Shown here: in pieces, positions 21,578 through 33,339 of the stretch | How the letters are laid out: each line of letters opens with the position of its first letter | Numbering within the stretch: position 1 is the stretch's first letter | Source of the DNA: Labia minor | Lineage: Eukaryota; Arthropoda; Insecta; Dermaptera; Spongiphoridae | DNA: 64,000 nucleotides | Direction of reading: 5' to 3' | NCBI GenBank assembly: GCA_963082975.1 | Contig: OY720344.1 | Location: forward strand, 80,774,053-80,838,052 | Position numbers and translations under genes: made by a program | Notes under the pieces: model-generated | Told to the model about the DNA's origin: nothing | Seen by the model: only the letters and a program-made list of their open reading frames with translations | Databases searched by the model: none

Positions 21578-22645
21578 CAGTGGCGGCTCGTGACCCAAAC
21601 AACTGAGTAGGCGACAAAGTATATATATATATACGGCAGTTCCACACTATATATATATATATAACTTACGAAAAGTAGAAAAAGAGAAAGAAAAAAGATG
21701 TATTTATTTATTTTTGTAAATTAAATTTATTCGTCTATCTTTTAATTTTGAAAATAATTCAATAATTTGATCTGAGAAGTTATCTTGTTTTGAAATTTGA
21801 ACTAATAATTCTTTTTCTATTGATAACAAAGAAAGAGAAGACAACCTTTCTTGCGACATTGAATTTCTTAAATAATTTTTTATGCGTTTTAAACATGAGA
21901 AATTGCGCTCTATGGAAACACTTGTCATCGGAATCGTGCCTATCAATATGAAAAGTATATGCTTCTTCAAAAATTTCATTGTAATCATTTTCATTAAAAA
22001 GTTGTAGAAATTTATCAAATCTTATATTATGAAATTGTGTATCCTCATAAATTACAGTTAGTTCGTTTATTAACTTTTGTTTTTCAAATACGTTTTGAAA
22101 TTGATTGTGTAGAAGGATTACAAGATTTTTAGGAAAGCTTTTACTAAAATCGCTGAATTTCGAAGTATCACCTAAAGCAAAGTATGATAACTGTGACATC
22201 CTTAAATCTTGTTTCCATTTGAAGAACAATGGTATCAATTATTTCGTAATACACTTGCTCTATCGCAGAGAAAAGCTCTATACACACGAATTGCATAGCA
22301 TAGGCTACTTAGTTCATCGCCTAACCGTTCAACTTATAGCGCTAGCTATCACTGCTGTACGCATGCGCGACTGACTAGAAATGTGGCCAGCGGAGTGTGG
22401 TGTACAGGCAGAAATAGGCGATGAAAAATATCGCCTTTACTTTATGACTAGCAGTACCCGTGCGCTCCGCAGTTTCAAATTTTTTTTTTTTTTTAAATCT
22501 TAATATATTAAATCATTAAATAATTATTTTATGAAACTAAATATTTTTAAACTTAATAAATATAATAAAATTTATAAATATTTTTCATCTGTATATTTAT
22601 AAGGTAGGCGTCGCCTACCTTGCCTACCCTAGCGAGCCGCCACTG
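21578..22645 (-). mobile_element. hAT element, TIR CAGTGGCGGCTCG
   Basis: Ends are inverted CAGTGGCGGCTCG(T/C) flanked by a perfect 8-bp duplication, aaacaata (21570-21577 and 22646-22653). The target is the 5' tip sequence of RC-A, whose remainder continues at 22654-22683. The element is 1068 bp and carries the 3' third of a transposase gene in two overlapping minus-strand frames. Confidence 0.93.
21704..22238 (-). pseudogene. hAT transposase C-terminal part, frameshifted
   Basis: Two minus-strand frames overlap. The first (21780-22238) runs through a helical region, FSKSFPKNLVILLHNQ to NDYNEIFEEAY. After a frame change the second (21704-22018) continues with FILIGTIPMTSVSIERNFSCLKRIKNYLR and SQERLSSLSLLSIEKELL, the C-terminal dimerisation block of TTF/ZMYM-type hAT transposases with the SIER-FS-L core. 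The upstream catalytic region is missing. One frameshift separates the halves, so no single intact protein is encoded. Confidence 0.75.
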
Positions 22646-22653
22646 AAACAATA

Positions 22654-22683
22654 CCTCCCTTACTATCGTTGGTCGGTAAAAAC
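22654..22683 (-). mobile_element. Solo RC-A 5' tip (interrupted by hAT)
   Basis: CCTCCCTTACTATCGTTGGT then CGGTAAAAA: the 5' terminus of RC-A in inverse orientation. The rest of the tip (aaaacaata) lies at the left side of the hAT. No further RC-A sequence follows. Confidence 0.7.
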
Positions 22684-24231
22684 CTCTGGGTATTGGACCT
22701 CCTACATAAGAACAGCACCTATCAAGTTTGTTGCCGATTAAACGGGATAGAGGTATTATGTGATCAGCACAACGGATCCTTGTAAAATATTATACATATT
22801 AATATGAATTCATAATAATCGGTCCAGAAAATTTATTATTATCCTCCAAATATTCTTAATACAATATTATCTTGCTAGAATAATCCAATTGTTAGAAAAA
22901 ATCTTTAACTTACCGAGCAGTGGCTAGGTGAACCAGGTACTATTTCAATTCAATATGTAGATTACCCATTCAAAAATATATTTTTTTTTATTTTTATTTA
23001 TATTTTTTGATCTTTTGATTTTACTTTCCTAAAATAATTTAAAAAAGTCAGTTGATTTCACTTTATACTTTTAGAAACAAAGAATATTTAAATAGCAATT
23101 CTTTTTTTTACAAAATGTTTAATAAATTACTCAATCATTTGATTTAAATTCGAGACTACACTCAAATTGATCAATGAAATGAATTCATGAATTCTTATTA
23201 ATGACTGTAAATAAATTGTCACCGACACATCAATAAATAAAAATAATGATTCAATTTAAAATAACCTATTATATAAGTTTAGTAGATCAAGATCAAGTTC
23301 AAGAAAATTATTTAATAAAACAAAAGCAAAATTATTATTTCAATTATTACTTAATAATTTTTTTTTAATATAGTTTATAAAATTATATATTCATAAGCAA
23401 AGTCATACAAAATTTTCCATATATTGGAAAACTGGAAATGGTCATAAAAACTTAAACATATAAATTAATGTAGAACTATTAGATGTGAGAAATGAATAAT
23501 TAAGTTAAGATATTTAAACTTTTTAAATTTATAATTCATATAACTAGATATATTAAAATATTTTAATTTATTTATTTAATAATTATTTTGTTTTTGATTA
23601 ATTTTCAGACATGTATACACACTGAAGCTTCATTTGTATTGTTTTTGTTTGTTATTGTTCATGTTTAATTTTGTAACAAGATACAATATACCCAAATGTT
23701 TGGAATTTACCTTATCTTTTTATTGTATGAAATACATAATTCGCTTTCAACTAAAATAATAATAGTATGTCAAATATTTATTTATTTTATTTTATATTTG
23801 AATTAATTTAATCTTTTATTGTTCATTTATCAACAATCATGAATACATTTCACTTTTTGTTGTTATTTTATTTTTTTCTTAAAAAATAGATCATCATTTT
23901 CTATTTAAAAATAATTAATATTTTAATTTTCATTTAATTTCAACTTTTTTTTAAATTCTCACATGTGTACAAACCCTTTTTAATTATATAATTCGTTACT
24001 TAAATATGATAAGTTATAAATAAATCACCATTTGAATATCAATATTTAGTATAATATTGTCAAATACACTTAATGAAAGAATTCATAATCTTATCTTCTT
24101 GATAGTTTCATTTGTTTTTGTTTTTTTATTAATTTTACGATAAAATTGATTATATTAGTAAAATTTATTAAGTGAGTGACTTTTGGTGTAGATATCCATC
24201 CATCTGTACATTTGCATGTGATGCCGTTCGG
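22684..24231. other. A+T-rich stretch without recognised gene
   Basis: Scanned in all frames. Only a short less-biased patch at 22685-22780, with no recognised protein. Confidence 0.4.
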
Positions 24232-24379
24232 TGTTGTTGCCAACGAATCAAATACCCAGTCTTTATATAAAATTCTATTCTGGGCGCCATTGTTTTCAGA
24301 AGACGGAGTTGCATTCGATCTCGTCTCTCTGATTTGAATACTGACTCATTATAACACGTGGTTTATTATAAAAACAACA
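24232..24379 (+). repeat. Possible solo LTR
   Basis: Begins TGTTGTTG and ends AACAACA (inverted TG..CA ends). It has a TATATAAAA box at 24262 and a C+G-richer leader after it, as in short LTRs. No matching target duplication or internal element was seen, so this is tentative. An alternative is a promoter of an unknown gene. Confidence 0.3.
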
Positions 24380-24634
24380 TATGACCCTTAGACCCCTGAT
24401 CCCTTTTCCCCTCTCTCTTTCTATGTCTGTTCTAATTTATACAATATTCAACTTTTATTTATAAAAATTATTTTAGAACGACAAAAATTTAACATGCAAA
24501 GAATGATTATAGATGCAATCAATTTTAAAATTTTTAAAATCTTAATTAATCAAAAATCAAAAATAATTATTTTTTAGAATAAAGTTTGAATAATATTTAT
24601 TTAAAATTATATTTAAAGTTAAAATAATATTTAG

Positions 24635-24984
24635 CAAAGAATATAATTGAAAACAAAGAATATATATTCTCTCTATTTATAAATTTAGAATATTTCTTCA
24701 TTTTATCTGAATTGATGGGGTATAAAGTAAAAATTATATTCAAATTTACCTTTATATAATTTTAAAAATGTTTAACAAAGAAATTTTGCAATCGATAATG
24801 GTTGAGTAGTATTCATTTTTCTTATTGAAAATATTTTATCAATTTAGTTAGAATTTACAATTTATTAAGCTATATTTTGTTTTGTTGATGGTCTGGTTGG
24901 CCTTAATTGAAACTCAAAATTTTTCGCTCTATATTATTGAAAATCTAGAGAATATTTATTCTTTGTTTTCAATTATATTCTTTG
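24635..24984. repeat. Foldback with ~40-bp inverted arms
   Basis: CAAAGAATATAATTGAAAAC and the following ~20 bases at 24635-24677 recur inverted at 24942-24984 with few mismatches. Probably a small MITE. No protein or clear target duplication. Confidence 0.7.
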
Positions 24985-25109
24985 ATGAATAACTATCTGG
25001 TTAGAACCGCATTCGGTTTCTCTAGGCAGAGGGGCTCTGAATCACTGAAATTACGCCTAGTATATTGATGATGAAAGTATATCAGTAATTAATCAGTATA
25101 TTAAAACTC

Positions 25110-25150
25110 TTTTTACCGACCGACGATAGTAAGGGAGGTATTGTTTTGTT
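25110..25150 (+). mobile_element. Solo RC-A 5' tip
   Basis: TTTTTACCGACCGACGATAG then taagggaggtattgttttg: the RC-A terminus only. Similarity ends just after the GTATTGTTTT point, before the CACACCAAATTT that follows in full copies. Confidence 0.8.
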
Positions 25151-25411
25151 TGTTTTCATTTTTTATCACTAAATTAATTATCTACTAGATTCCACATGTT
25201 ATTATGGCATACGATATTCCTTAATACTTATTTTATTATAAATTTTAGTATTAAATTAAATATTTAATAATTTAAATATTTAAATTAATTGATTGATTTA
25301 TTTATTCTATGGGTGTTTGGCTTTTATTAATATTTAGAGAAGAAATATTTCTTTGAGTTATTGTGCAAAATATTTCAAATATCAGCATATAAATAATAAT
25401 AATATAATATA

Positions 25412-25414
<3 letters not shown>

Positions 25415-25450
<36 letters not shown>
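25415..25450. repeat. (AT)n microsatellite
   Basis: Uninterrupted AT dinucleotide tract. Confidence 0.95.
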
Positions 25451-25452
<2 letters not shown>

Positions 25453-25574
25453 TGGTTAAAAAGGCATAGATACATAAATTACATCGTTTTCTTTTTAAGG
25501 ATTAAGAAAGAAAAATAAATTCATTGTGGAAAATTGGTAATTTTTATTTTTAGACTTCGTTTCAAATACTTAAA

Positions 25575-26472
25575 GGGTGCCATTTTTCAGCACATTTGAA
25601 TATGGTATTTGAACATTAAATTTAAGTTCTCTAACACTAAAAAAAATCATGAACATTTTTCAAAATAATTCACTTGAATATAATATATTGAACACTAAAA
25701 AAAGTGGTTGCACATTAAAATAAGCTTAGAAACATTAAAAAAATCTTTGAGCACTAAAACAATTTTAAAAACAATACAATACTATTTAAGAACAATAAAA
25801 TAAAATTAAAACACTAAAACTTTGTTACAGCAAAGACCAAACACATACTTTTCATACATACACATTCTTGTGAAATGGATCGAAGAAAGAAATCCTAGTT
25901 GTCCCAATTATAAATGTTTTGCATTAAAAACAGCTATAAAATTAAAACTATGGACAGATGCATTTCACTGGGCATTATCAAATAAAACTGTAATAAAAAA
26001 ATCTAATAAATATTTTGTATGTTCCTCACAATCACATTTTCAAAAAGTAACTTCTGAATTAATCTCGCAATATAATTCATTAAACGAAAAGTGGGTGTCA
26101 TTTGAGGAATATGAAAAATTCAATTTTGGAATCTGGGTTATTACGAATCCCGCAATGGAAAATACAAGTACTTGTACCTGTCCTTCTTTTGGTAAAGATT
26201 ATATATGAAAACATATTTTCGGCATGAAAATTCGATTGAAAATAGTAACTGTTCCACAAGAAGCAAAAATTGTTCCCATTGCTCAGAAATGAAAACGTGG
26301 TAGACCGGCTAAATCAACATAAGCACTAATAATTGATTAAAATTAATTTTTTATGTTCCTATATGCACGACACCCTTAAAGGGTATAAGTGTGTTTCGAT
26401 TATAAATAAAAATGTTCCTATATCTATAATAGTCTATGTCATATATATATATATATACATATAAATATATAC

Positions 26473-26530
<58 letters not shown>

Positions 26531-27027
26531 ATATATCATATATTTATTATAATAAAATTTGTTACAAAATCTAATATCAGTATTATTTTTATATACTTAC
26601 ATATAAATGAATAAGAACATACAATAACACACACCTTTCTCAACCTCTCCTATGTGAATAAAATTAAACAAAATATAAGATGGATCCTACACATTTTCCA
26701 TTTTAAAATATTTTCAATGTTCATCTATATTGTGCTTTCTCTCAGTTATAAATTAATGAACTCTTATTTTAATAACCAGCAAATTTATATAATGTTTAAA
26801 AAAATTATTTTAGAGTTAATGGCAATATTTTTATTATTAACGTAATTTAATGTGCAAAGAATCTAATGTAATGTTTATTTTGACCTAATTTGATGTGCAG
26901 CTGTTTAGTGTGCAAGAACTCAAATTTAATGTTCAAATCAGATTTTTTAAATGTTTATTTCTCAATGTGCAAATCTCCTATTTTAGTGTGGAAATAACCT
27001 ATTTAAGTGTGCCATTATATTTATCCC
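25575..27027 (+). mobile_element. MULE-type element with iteron-bearing long TIRs
   Basis: A perfect 9-bp duplication, atacttaaa (25566-25574 and 27028-27036), flanks ends that both start GGG and align without gaps through GCACAYTTRAATAKGKTATTT. Similarity continues to about 250 bp (for example TTGAACATTAAATTT then AGTTCT in both arms). Each arm holds roughly eight copies of a CACACTAAAA/GAACATTAAA motif spaced 20-35 bp, arranged head to head. TSD length, GGG ends and a SWIM-type protein inside place it in the Mutator-like superfamily. The transposase gene is only partial and the middle right holds (TC)n/(TA)n tracts (26440-26530). Confidence 0.85.
25822..26340 (+). pseudogene. MULE transposase C-terminus with SWIM finger broken by a stop
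   Basis: The 128-codon frame 25822-26208 is the region before the SWIM zinc finger, with KWVSFEEYEKFNFGIWVITN. It then reads CTCPSFGKDYI, stops at TGA, and continues in the same frame with KHIFGMKIRLKIVTVPQ and a KRGRPAKST tail. SWIM fingers are CxC...CxH, so the stop falls exactly on the third cysteine (TGY to TGA). The catalytic DDE domain and N-terminus are missing. It is therefore inactive, but only one substitution breaks the finger. Confidence 0.8.
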
Positions 27028-27112
27028 ATACTTAAAGGATATGTACATATTTCGAGATATGGAAATTTATTTATCTATATTCGTATTTTATAAATGAGCA
27101 TATATAATTTTC

Positions 27113-27116
<4 letters not shown>

Positions 27117-27149
<33 letters not shown>
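27117..27149. repeat. (AT)n microsatellite
   Basis: Uninterrupted AT tract just right of the MULE. Confidence 0.95.
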
Positions 27150-27150
<1 letters not shown>

Positions 27151-28441
27151 GTAATTAAAATTGAATATATGATTGTAATTTAACATGTAAAACATTGCGT
27201 TCAATCCATTTAATTCAGCTTGATTGTAATTATAATAAAGTATTTCCATATTAATTAAGTATCTCAATTTCCTACAATATTTATCAATTTTGTAAAATTC
27301 ATATTAAACAAATAAACAAATATATATCAGTTTATATTTGAAATATAGAATACTATCTAAGTCCTTAGGACTGTATATATGATATTCATTCGTATTATAT
27401 AAAATTATTATTCTGTGGTATTTATGTTATTTAATTCTACCTACTATTTCTCATTCATATCTCCTATTATTCTTTTGAATTAAAACACTTTGCTTTTGTA
27501 TTCGAAAATTTAATGTTAAACTGTGAATTATATATAAGTATGTATGGGTTCTTTGAATTATTCCATCTGGTTTTATATATACATATATTCAACAACCATT
27601 TTTTTTTTATAATAAATTCTCATTTTCTACCTAGGTTGAGGTTCTTTGTATTTTTTTAAAGTAGATGTTTTCTTATCAACGCCATCATTCACTATCATTT
27701 AATTCAAATCTTGTTTAAAATATTCGTAAAAAAAGGCGTGTGTTTATATATTCATTTAAAACTGAAAATTAGCTACCATATGGAAAATAATTCATTCCAT
27801 TTATTTGTTTTTATTATAGTTAAGGGATTGCTGATGATAACGTTGATGATTTCATTACAAATTGCTTTTAATATAAGCTAATGCGATAAAGTACAGACAT
27901 CAAAGAGCGAAAATCTATATGCATATTTAATAAATAATACAGATAGGTAAATATAATATACCATATTTATTTAACCCATTTTGTTATTATTAATATTATT
28001 ATTAATTATAATAATCGTGATTAATTACTTTTGTTATAATTATATATATATAACATGTACTTAGTGTTAAATAACAACACTTCTAAATTCATTCATCTGG
28101 CGCTAGCTTAGTCGATGTTAATCGTTGCACTAACTATTTTCCTACAACCATCCATATCCAACTTTTATTTGTTTTTCAAAATCTCATGTTCCTTTATATT
28201 GGCTGCCAATCGCGTTTTTTTGTCTACATAATGTTTTTTTCTAATTGGTAAATTGTTATATAACTTCTCATTAATCATAGCCCATCGATTGGAATATCCT
28301 GCACACCTCCTCGATTTCATAACTCTAACTAATTATATTAAATAAATAAGAATTTTATTATCTACCTGCAGTATATAATAGTTGTACACTCCTTCCAATA
28401 TAAAAACTATTGTATCTATTTATTGTTCCAAATGATAAATA
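27150..28441. other. A+T-rich stretch without recognised gene
   Basis: Slightly less biased at 28085-28320, but no family signature or splice-bounded frame recognised. Confidence 0.4.
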
Positions 28442-29180
28442 TGACCTGTGACTAGGCACAGAACCGACCGACGATTTGAAATAAATTTCCAAACAACATT
28501 ATATATATATAAAGTATCAAAAAAAATCTTTAAAACTTGAATTAAAATGACTAAATTATATTATCTTAGTTTAATTACTAAATTATTAATTACTACTATA
28601 TTTTAAGTGAAATATTTTGGGACAATGAATATACAATTAATATTTTGTAAACTACCACTTCCGGTTTCCATATACACCAAAATTTGATGAATTCGTGGTA
28701 CTGATGCATTAACTAAATATACCAAATTTTATCAAAATCCGTTGAGCTGTTCAAGCTATACAAGTCTAACCGGACACACAATGGACAGACGGACGGACAG
28801 ATATCATTCTAAAAATACTTTTTTCTGTTAATAAAATGAATGATTCGTGAATATATATAAAAAATCTTCTCAAGTGAAATATGGTGTGAAAACAATACTT
28901 TCCTTAGTATCGTCGGTCGGTAATACTACCAATTCCGGTTTTCGGATATACACCAAAAGTTGATGAATTCATCGTACTGATCCATTAAGTAAATATACCA
29001 AATTTTATCAAAATCCGTTGCGCCTTTCAAGCGGTACACGTCTATACGGACGGACAGACGGACAGACATCATGCTAAAAATACTTTATTCTGTTAACAAA
29101 ATGCATGATTCGTGTAAAAATCTCCACATGTGAAATTTGGTGTGAAAATACTTTCCCTTTCTATCGTTGGTCGGTAAAAA
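28442..29180 (-). mobile_element. RC-A (Helentron/HINE-like), copy 1 with tandem 5' modules
   Basis: The 3' end (left) carries a degraded hairpin and GAACCGACCGACG. The 5' end (right) is ...TCGTTGGTCGGTAAAAA. Its 5' module of about 270 bp, from ACTACCACTTCCGG to the TATCGTCGGTCGG terminus, occurs twice in tandem (about 28633-28920 and 28922-29180). Each module includes GGACGGACAGACGG-type repeats and a block beginning AAATATACCAAATTTTATCA. There is no protein, so it is non-autonomous. Confidence 0.8.
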
Positions 29181-29514
29181 TGACAGGATACTAATATTCA
29201 CAATTTAATTTTTTTAGAATAAAAAGATAGTCATTTCAAGAATTATATTCATTCATTTTTATTTTTTTAATTATTTGTCATATACAATATACATATTTAA
29301 AATTTAGGAATTTTCGAAGTTGAAAATCACACAGTAGAAAAATAATTTCTACAACCAAATTTGAATATCATAATTGTATTATAATATATGAAATCCTTAT
29401 AGCATAATCTTCGAGAAAAATTAGATAATTAGAACAATAATATTTTTAAATACTGTTTTTTATATGTATATTTGTTTCAAAATAAATAATTTAATCATTT
29501 TCGAAAATAACTAA

Positions 29515-30154
29515 TTTTTACCGACCGACGATAGTAAGGGAGGTATTGTTTTCACACCAAATTTCACATGTGGAGATTTTTACATATCTCCACGAATCAT
29601 GCATTTTCTTAATAGAAAAAAGTATTTTTAGCATGATGTCTGTCCGTCCGTCTGTCCGTCCGTATAGATGTGTACAGCCTGAACGGCTTAACGGATTTTG
29701 ATGAAATTTGGTATATTTACTTAATGCATCAGTGGGATGAATTGATCAACTTTTGGTGCAAATCCGGAAACCGGAAGTGGTATTATTAGCGATCGACGAT
29801 AAGAAGGGAAGGGTTATTTTCGCACCAAATTTCACATAAGGAGATTTTTTAACATATCACAACGAATGTATTGGTTTTATCCTCGGGAAAAATCATCTTC
29901 ATTATGTTTTTCTTAATTTAAAATTATATGACGTCACCCAGCCCTTCATGACGTCACAGCCTCGGGTAACGCCGGGCAACGCCGGCTACTTCAGATATAT
30001 ATTATAAATAAAATAAAATTAAAAATATTTATGTTATATCCATATCTGTTTTTACATTAATATATATATTAAAATTATTTGAATTTGTTTCTGTAGCTGG
30101 AAATTAATTTATTTCAAACCGTCGGTCGGTTCGGACCTGGCCACAGGTCAACTT
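29515..30154 (+). mobile_element. RC-A, copy 2 (full length)
   Basis: Starts TTTTTACCGACCGACGATAG and ends with the inverted CCGTCGGTCGGT followed by a 3' hairpin, GACCTG-GCCA-CAGGTC (30134-30149), and AACTT. Terminal inverted motifs inside the ends plus a 3' hairpin and no target duplication are the Helentron/HINE plan. An internal second terminus-like GCGATCGACGATAAGAAGGG lies at 29789. The interior holds CCGTCC-type minisatellite, TGACGTCA blocks and GCCGGGCAACGCCGG. Confidence 0.82.
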
Positions 30155-31249
30155 ATTATCTTTATCATTATAATCTTATTGAAATTTATATTCAATTTTT
30201 CACCAACCAATGATGATGACTTTATTTTGATTTGTTTATTTTATAAATCGATTGATATTCAAGATTTCTGATAATATAATAAATTATATTTAATATTTAA
30301 TAAATTCTTTCAAATTTGTTAAACATTTTAATTTTTTGACATAAACAAAAAAAAAACTCAACAATATTATAAATCAAAGGACAGCTGATTTAAATATATT
30401 TGTTGGTTTGCCCTCGCCTATCAATCACTCATTCTAAAAATTGAGTTCAACATTTAATCATTTACATTTGCATAGCATAACACACGAATAACAGAGTCAA
30501 TTAAGAAAGAAGATTAACTTATTATTATTGATATATTAATTTAAAATATACATATATTGGTATATAACATTATTTCCTACTCCCACTTTTTATTCTTTTG
30601 AATTTATTTTTCACTTGATTTAAAAATATCTTAAAATAAACGAACTATTGCTATTTAAAATTTATTGGTCTTAACATCCACATTCTTCAAGCCATACCTA
30701 TCCTGACTCATTTTATCCAATTTTACACTTTCCTTATTCATTTTAAATTATTTTGTTATCAATTTTTCATTTGTGTTCACTAATCCTTTTCCTCCAATAC
30801 GATAAAATAAACATAAAATTTACAATAATTCTTAAAAATAATTGCTTTCATTTTTTCGTTCGAGTTCGTTGAGGTTCAATCTTATTTTAATGAATTTTAA
30901 AAATAAATATATTTGATAATGATCAATATTTTAGGAAATGAAAATATATAATTGGATATCCTTATACACTTGATCACTCTGGGGGGACAATTTTTATATT
31001 CCTTTGTCATATATCTACAAACATAATGTTATAATAACCAAGAGTAATTAATAATTACTAATAAAAAGAAAATTTAATGATTTACTTTTCTGTTATTTTT
31101 AAATTTTATCATAAAATTTATTTCGACCTATAAATACATAATGGTAGAAAATAGGAAACATTAGAGGAAATTGAGTCAAGTTTTTGGTTTTTTTAAAACA
31201 TTAACATATTAAATTAATAATATTGAAAAATATATTGTCTAATAGAGAT
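30155..31249. other. A+T-rich stretch without recognised gene
   Basis: No gene or repeat ends identified. Confidence 0.45.
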
Positions 31250-31345
31250 GTATGAAAATGGTTCAGATAAGGACGTTTGAAGAGGTATGGTTGCTATGGG
31301 CGACAACTTTATAGTGCCATAGCAGCACAAAGATGTATAGATATG
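31250..31345 (+). pseudogene. LINE 3'-coding tail remnant
   Basis: atgaaaatggttcagataag and the following bases give KMVQIRT.., then ...EVWLLWATTL, similar to the extreme C-terminal coding tail of the LINE copies at 20340 and 52620. Short and degraded. Confidence 0.4.
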
Positions 31346-31360
31346 TAATAGAAAAAATCG

Positions 31361-31977
31361 ACTATCTCGCAATTTGAATTGGATTAAATAACATATATTA
31401 TAATGTATTTATTAAAGCTTTTGTGGTTATTTTCATAATTTTCATAATTAACATATATTATATTTAAATTAAATTTAATTAATTATAAACTATAAATTAA
31501 AATTAATAAATAATAATAATTATTAAACCAGCGCGTGTTTGGCTCTTTGGCTCAATTGCTGGCGCGTGATTTGCAGTGTTACAAAATTAATTCCTGTAGT
31601 TTCAGCGATTCATTCAAGCTGAAATTCTATATATAGCAGTTTTATTCAATTCTTAATCATGTGGAAAACTATCAAACATATATCTTTATTTTTACGGTCA
31701 CTTTAGAGGAAAAAAAATGAAAACTTGGTAGGTAATTACCCTCTTCCGAAAGAGCTACATTTCTCAAAAGATGATAGAAAACTACGAATTTTGAATAATG
31801 CCCGAATACCAAATTTCATTATTCTAGCTCAAACCGTTTTTGCGTAATCTTGTCTACATACATACATACACACTCACGGGCATTTTTCTCAAAACCTTCA
31901 AAACGTATAAAAAATCAAAATCTCGTGATTGAAAATTTTCGTGATCGCAATAGTATCTATGGCGAGTTAGTAAAAAA
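31361..31977 (-). mobile_element. RC-B (Helentron/HINE-like), copy 1
   Basis: The left (3') end has the subterminal ACTATCTCGC and the right (5') end the inverted GGCGAGTTAGTAAAAA. The interior shows the family blocks TTTACGGTCACTTTAGAGG, CCCTCTTCCG, GCTCAAACCGTTTTTGCGTA and a CATACATACA tract. The 3' hairpin TGGAG-ACA-CTCCA seen in other copies is missing here. Confidence 0.75.
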
Positions 31978-33339
31978 ACAGTTTATAACTATATTTTTAA
32001 CTTTGATTAATTAATTAAAAAAATAAAATAAAAAAATATATATATATATATATATATAAATATTTATTAACCCATTTATTCATTTTAATTAAATTGAAAT
32101 TTGATTCTTTGTATGCCACTAAATTATTATTTTTCAATGTCATAAATATTGATCTTTTTTATGTTTCTAATTTTTTTTTAAATAAATTATTTTCGAAATG
32201 CATTTGTAATTTAATATCAAAATGAAATTATTATTATTATTATTATTATTATCAACTATATTTTTAATAGAATGATTCATTCAAATATTAATAACTATTT
32301 AATGATATGATTTTATGATCTAATATTTCTTCTTTTATATTCCACAATTCGCTTCTACATTTTCATCTCCACATCACTCATTCCACCCACACAATTCATT
32401 TTGCATTAAAAAATAACAAAGAATAAATTTTCATTTTAAAATCTTTGATATATTTAATTAAAATATTTTTAGATTGAAAGACTGGAATATATTATATCTA
32501 AAGGATATAATTATGATATATGTATTTTTTGTTCACCAGTTTTAAAAATGATTAAAAAAATGAACCAAAAATAATATTTTTAAATTGAAAACAAAACCTA
32601 ATTAAAAATTATTTATTTATAAAAAAAAAATCACCAAACTAAATAAAAACTTTTAGAGTAGAATTATTATATATATATATTTATCAATTATCAAATTGAT
32701 TTTTACTGATAACTATTAATTTTGTTTAACTGGTTTATATTTTCTTAATCTTTTAGGGCACTGTTTTAGAGGAAGATCTTTTTTATAAGCTTACTTAAAA
32801 GAGTTTAAAATATTTTGGATACCTTAACATTCTATTTGAGATATCGCCAAATTTTGATCATCTTCTCAACATAAGCCAAGCATTTATAATATGTATATTT
32901 TATTATATCTTCATTATTTTATAGGATACCCATTTCTTTTATTTATTGAATTGTTTTACTCTTCAATCCAAATTCAATGTATGATCTTTATTTGTTGAAA
33001 ATACCCCATTTTAAAAGATCTCTACAATAACGCTTGATCACTTAAAGCTCATTCGAGAGGATATTGTCATGGGATCACTCGTAAGCTGAAGACTCGAGTC
33101 TATTCCAATCCGAACCCTGTCAGTCATGTGTCCCATTAGATTTAGTAAGAGTATGGGGATTAGAATTACCAAACCATTCTCTTATATAAATTTACAAAGA
33201 CAATTTGACTGAATATAATAAGTATTACAAACTTTAGAAAACATCCTAATGACCCTACTATTTTTATTAATAGATATTTTCAATATGATATGTTCTTATT
33301 AGTCATTTAAATAGTATATTTTTTTAAATTAAAAAAGTA
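31978..33339. other. A+T-rich stretch; (ATT)n at 32231-32252
   Basis: A 33015-33080 island has an open frame (about 20 codons) between AAAAG and CTC/GTAAGC, a possible exon, but no protein was recognised. Otherwise nothing. Confidence 0.35.

Noticed and set aside
26351..26539. 62-codon Ile/Tyr/Arg-Glu frame
   Set aside because: Pure translation of (TA)n and (TC)n microsatellites.
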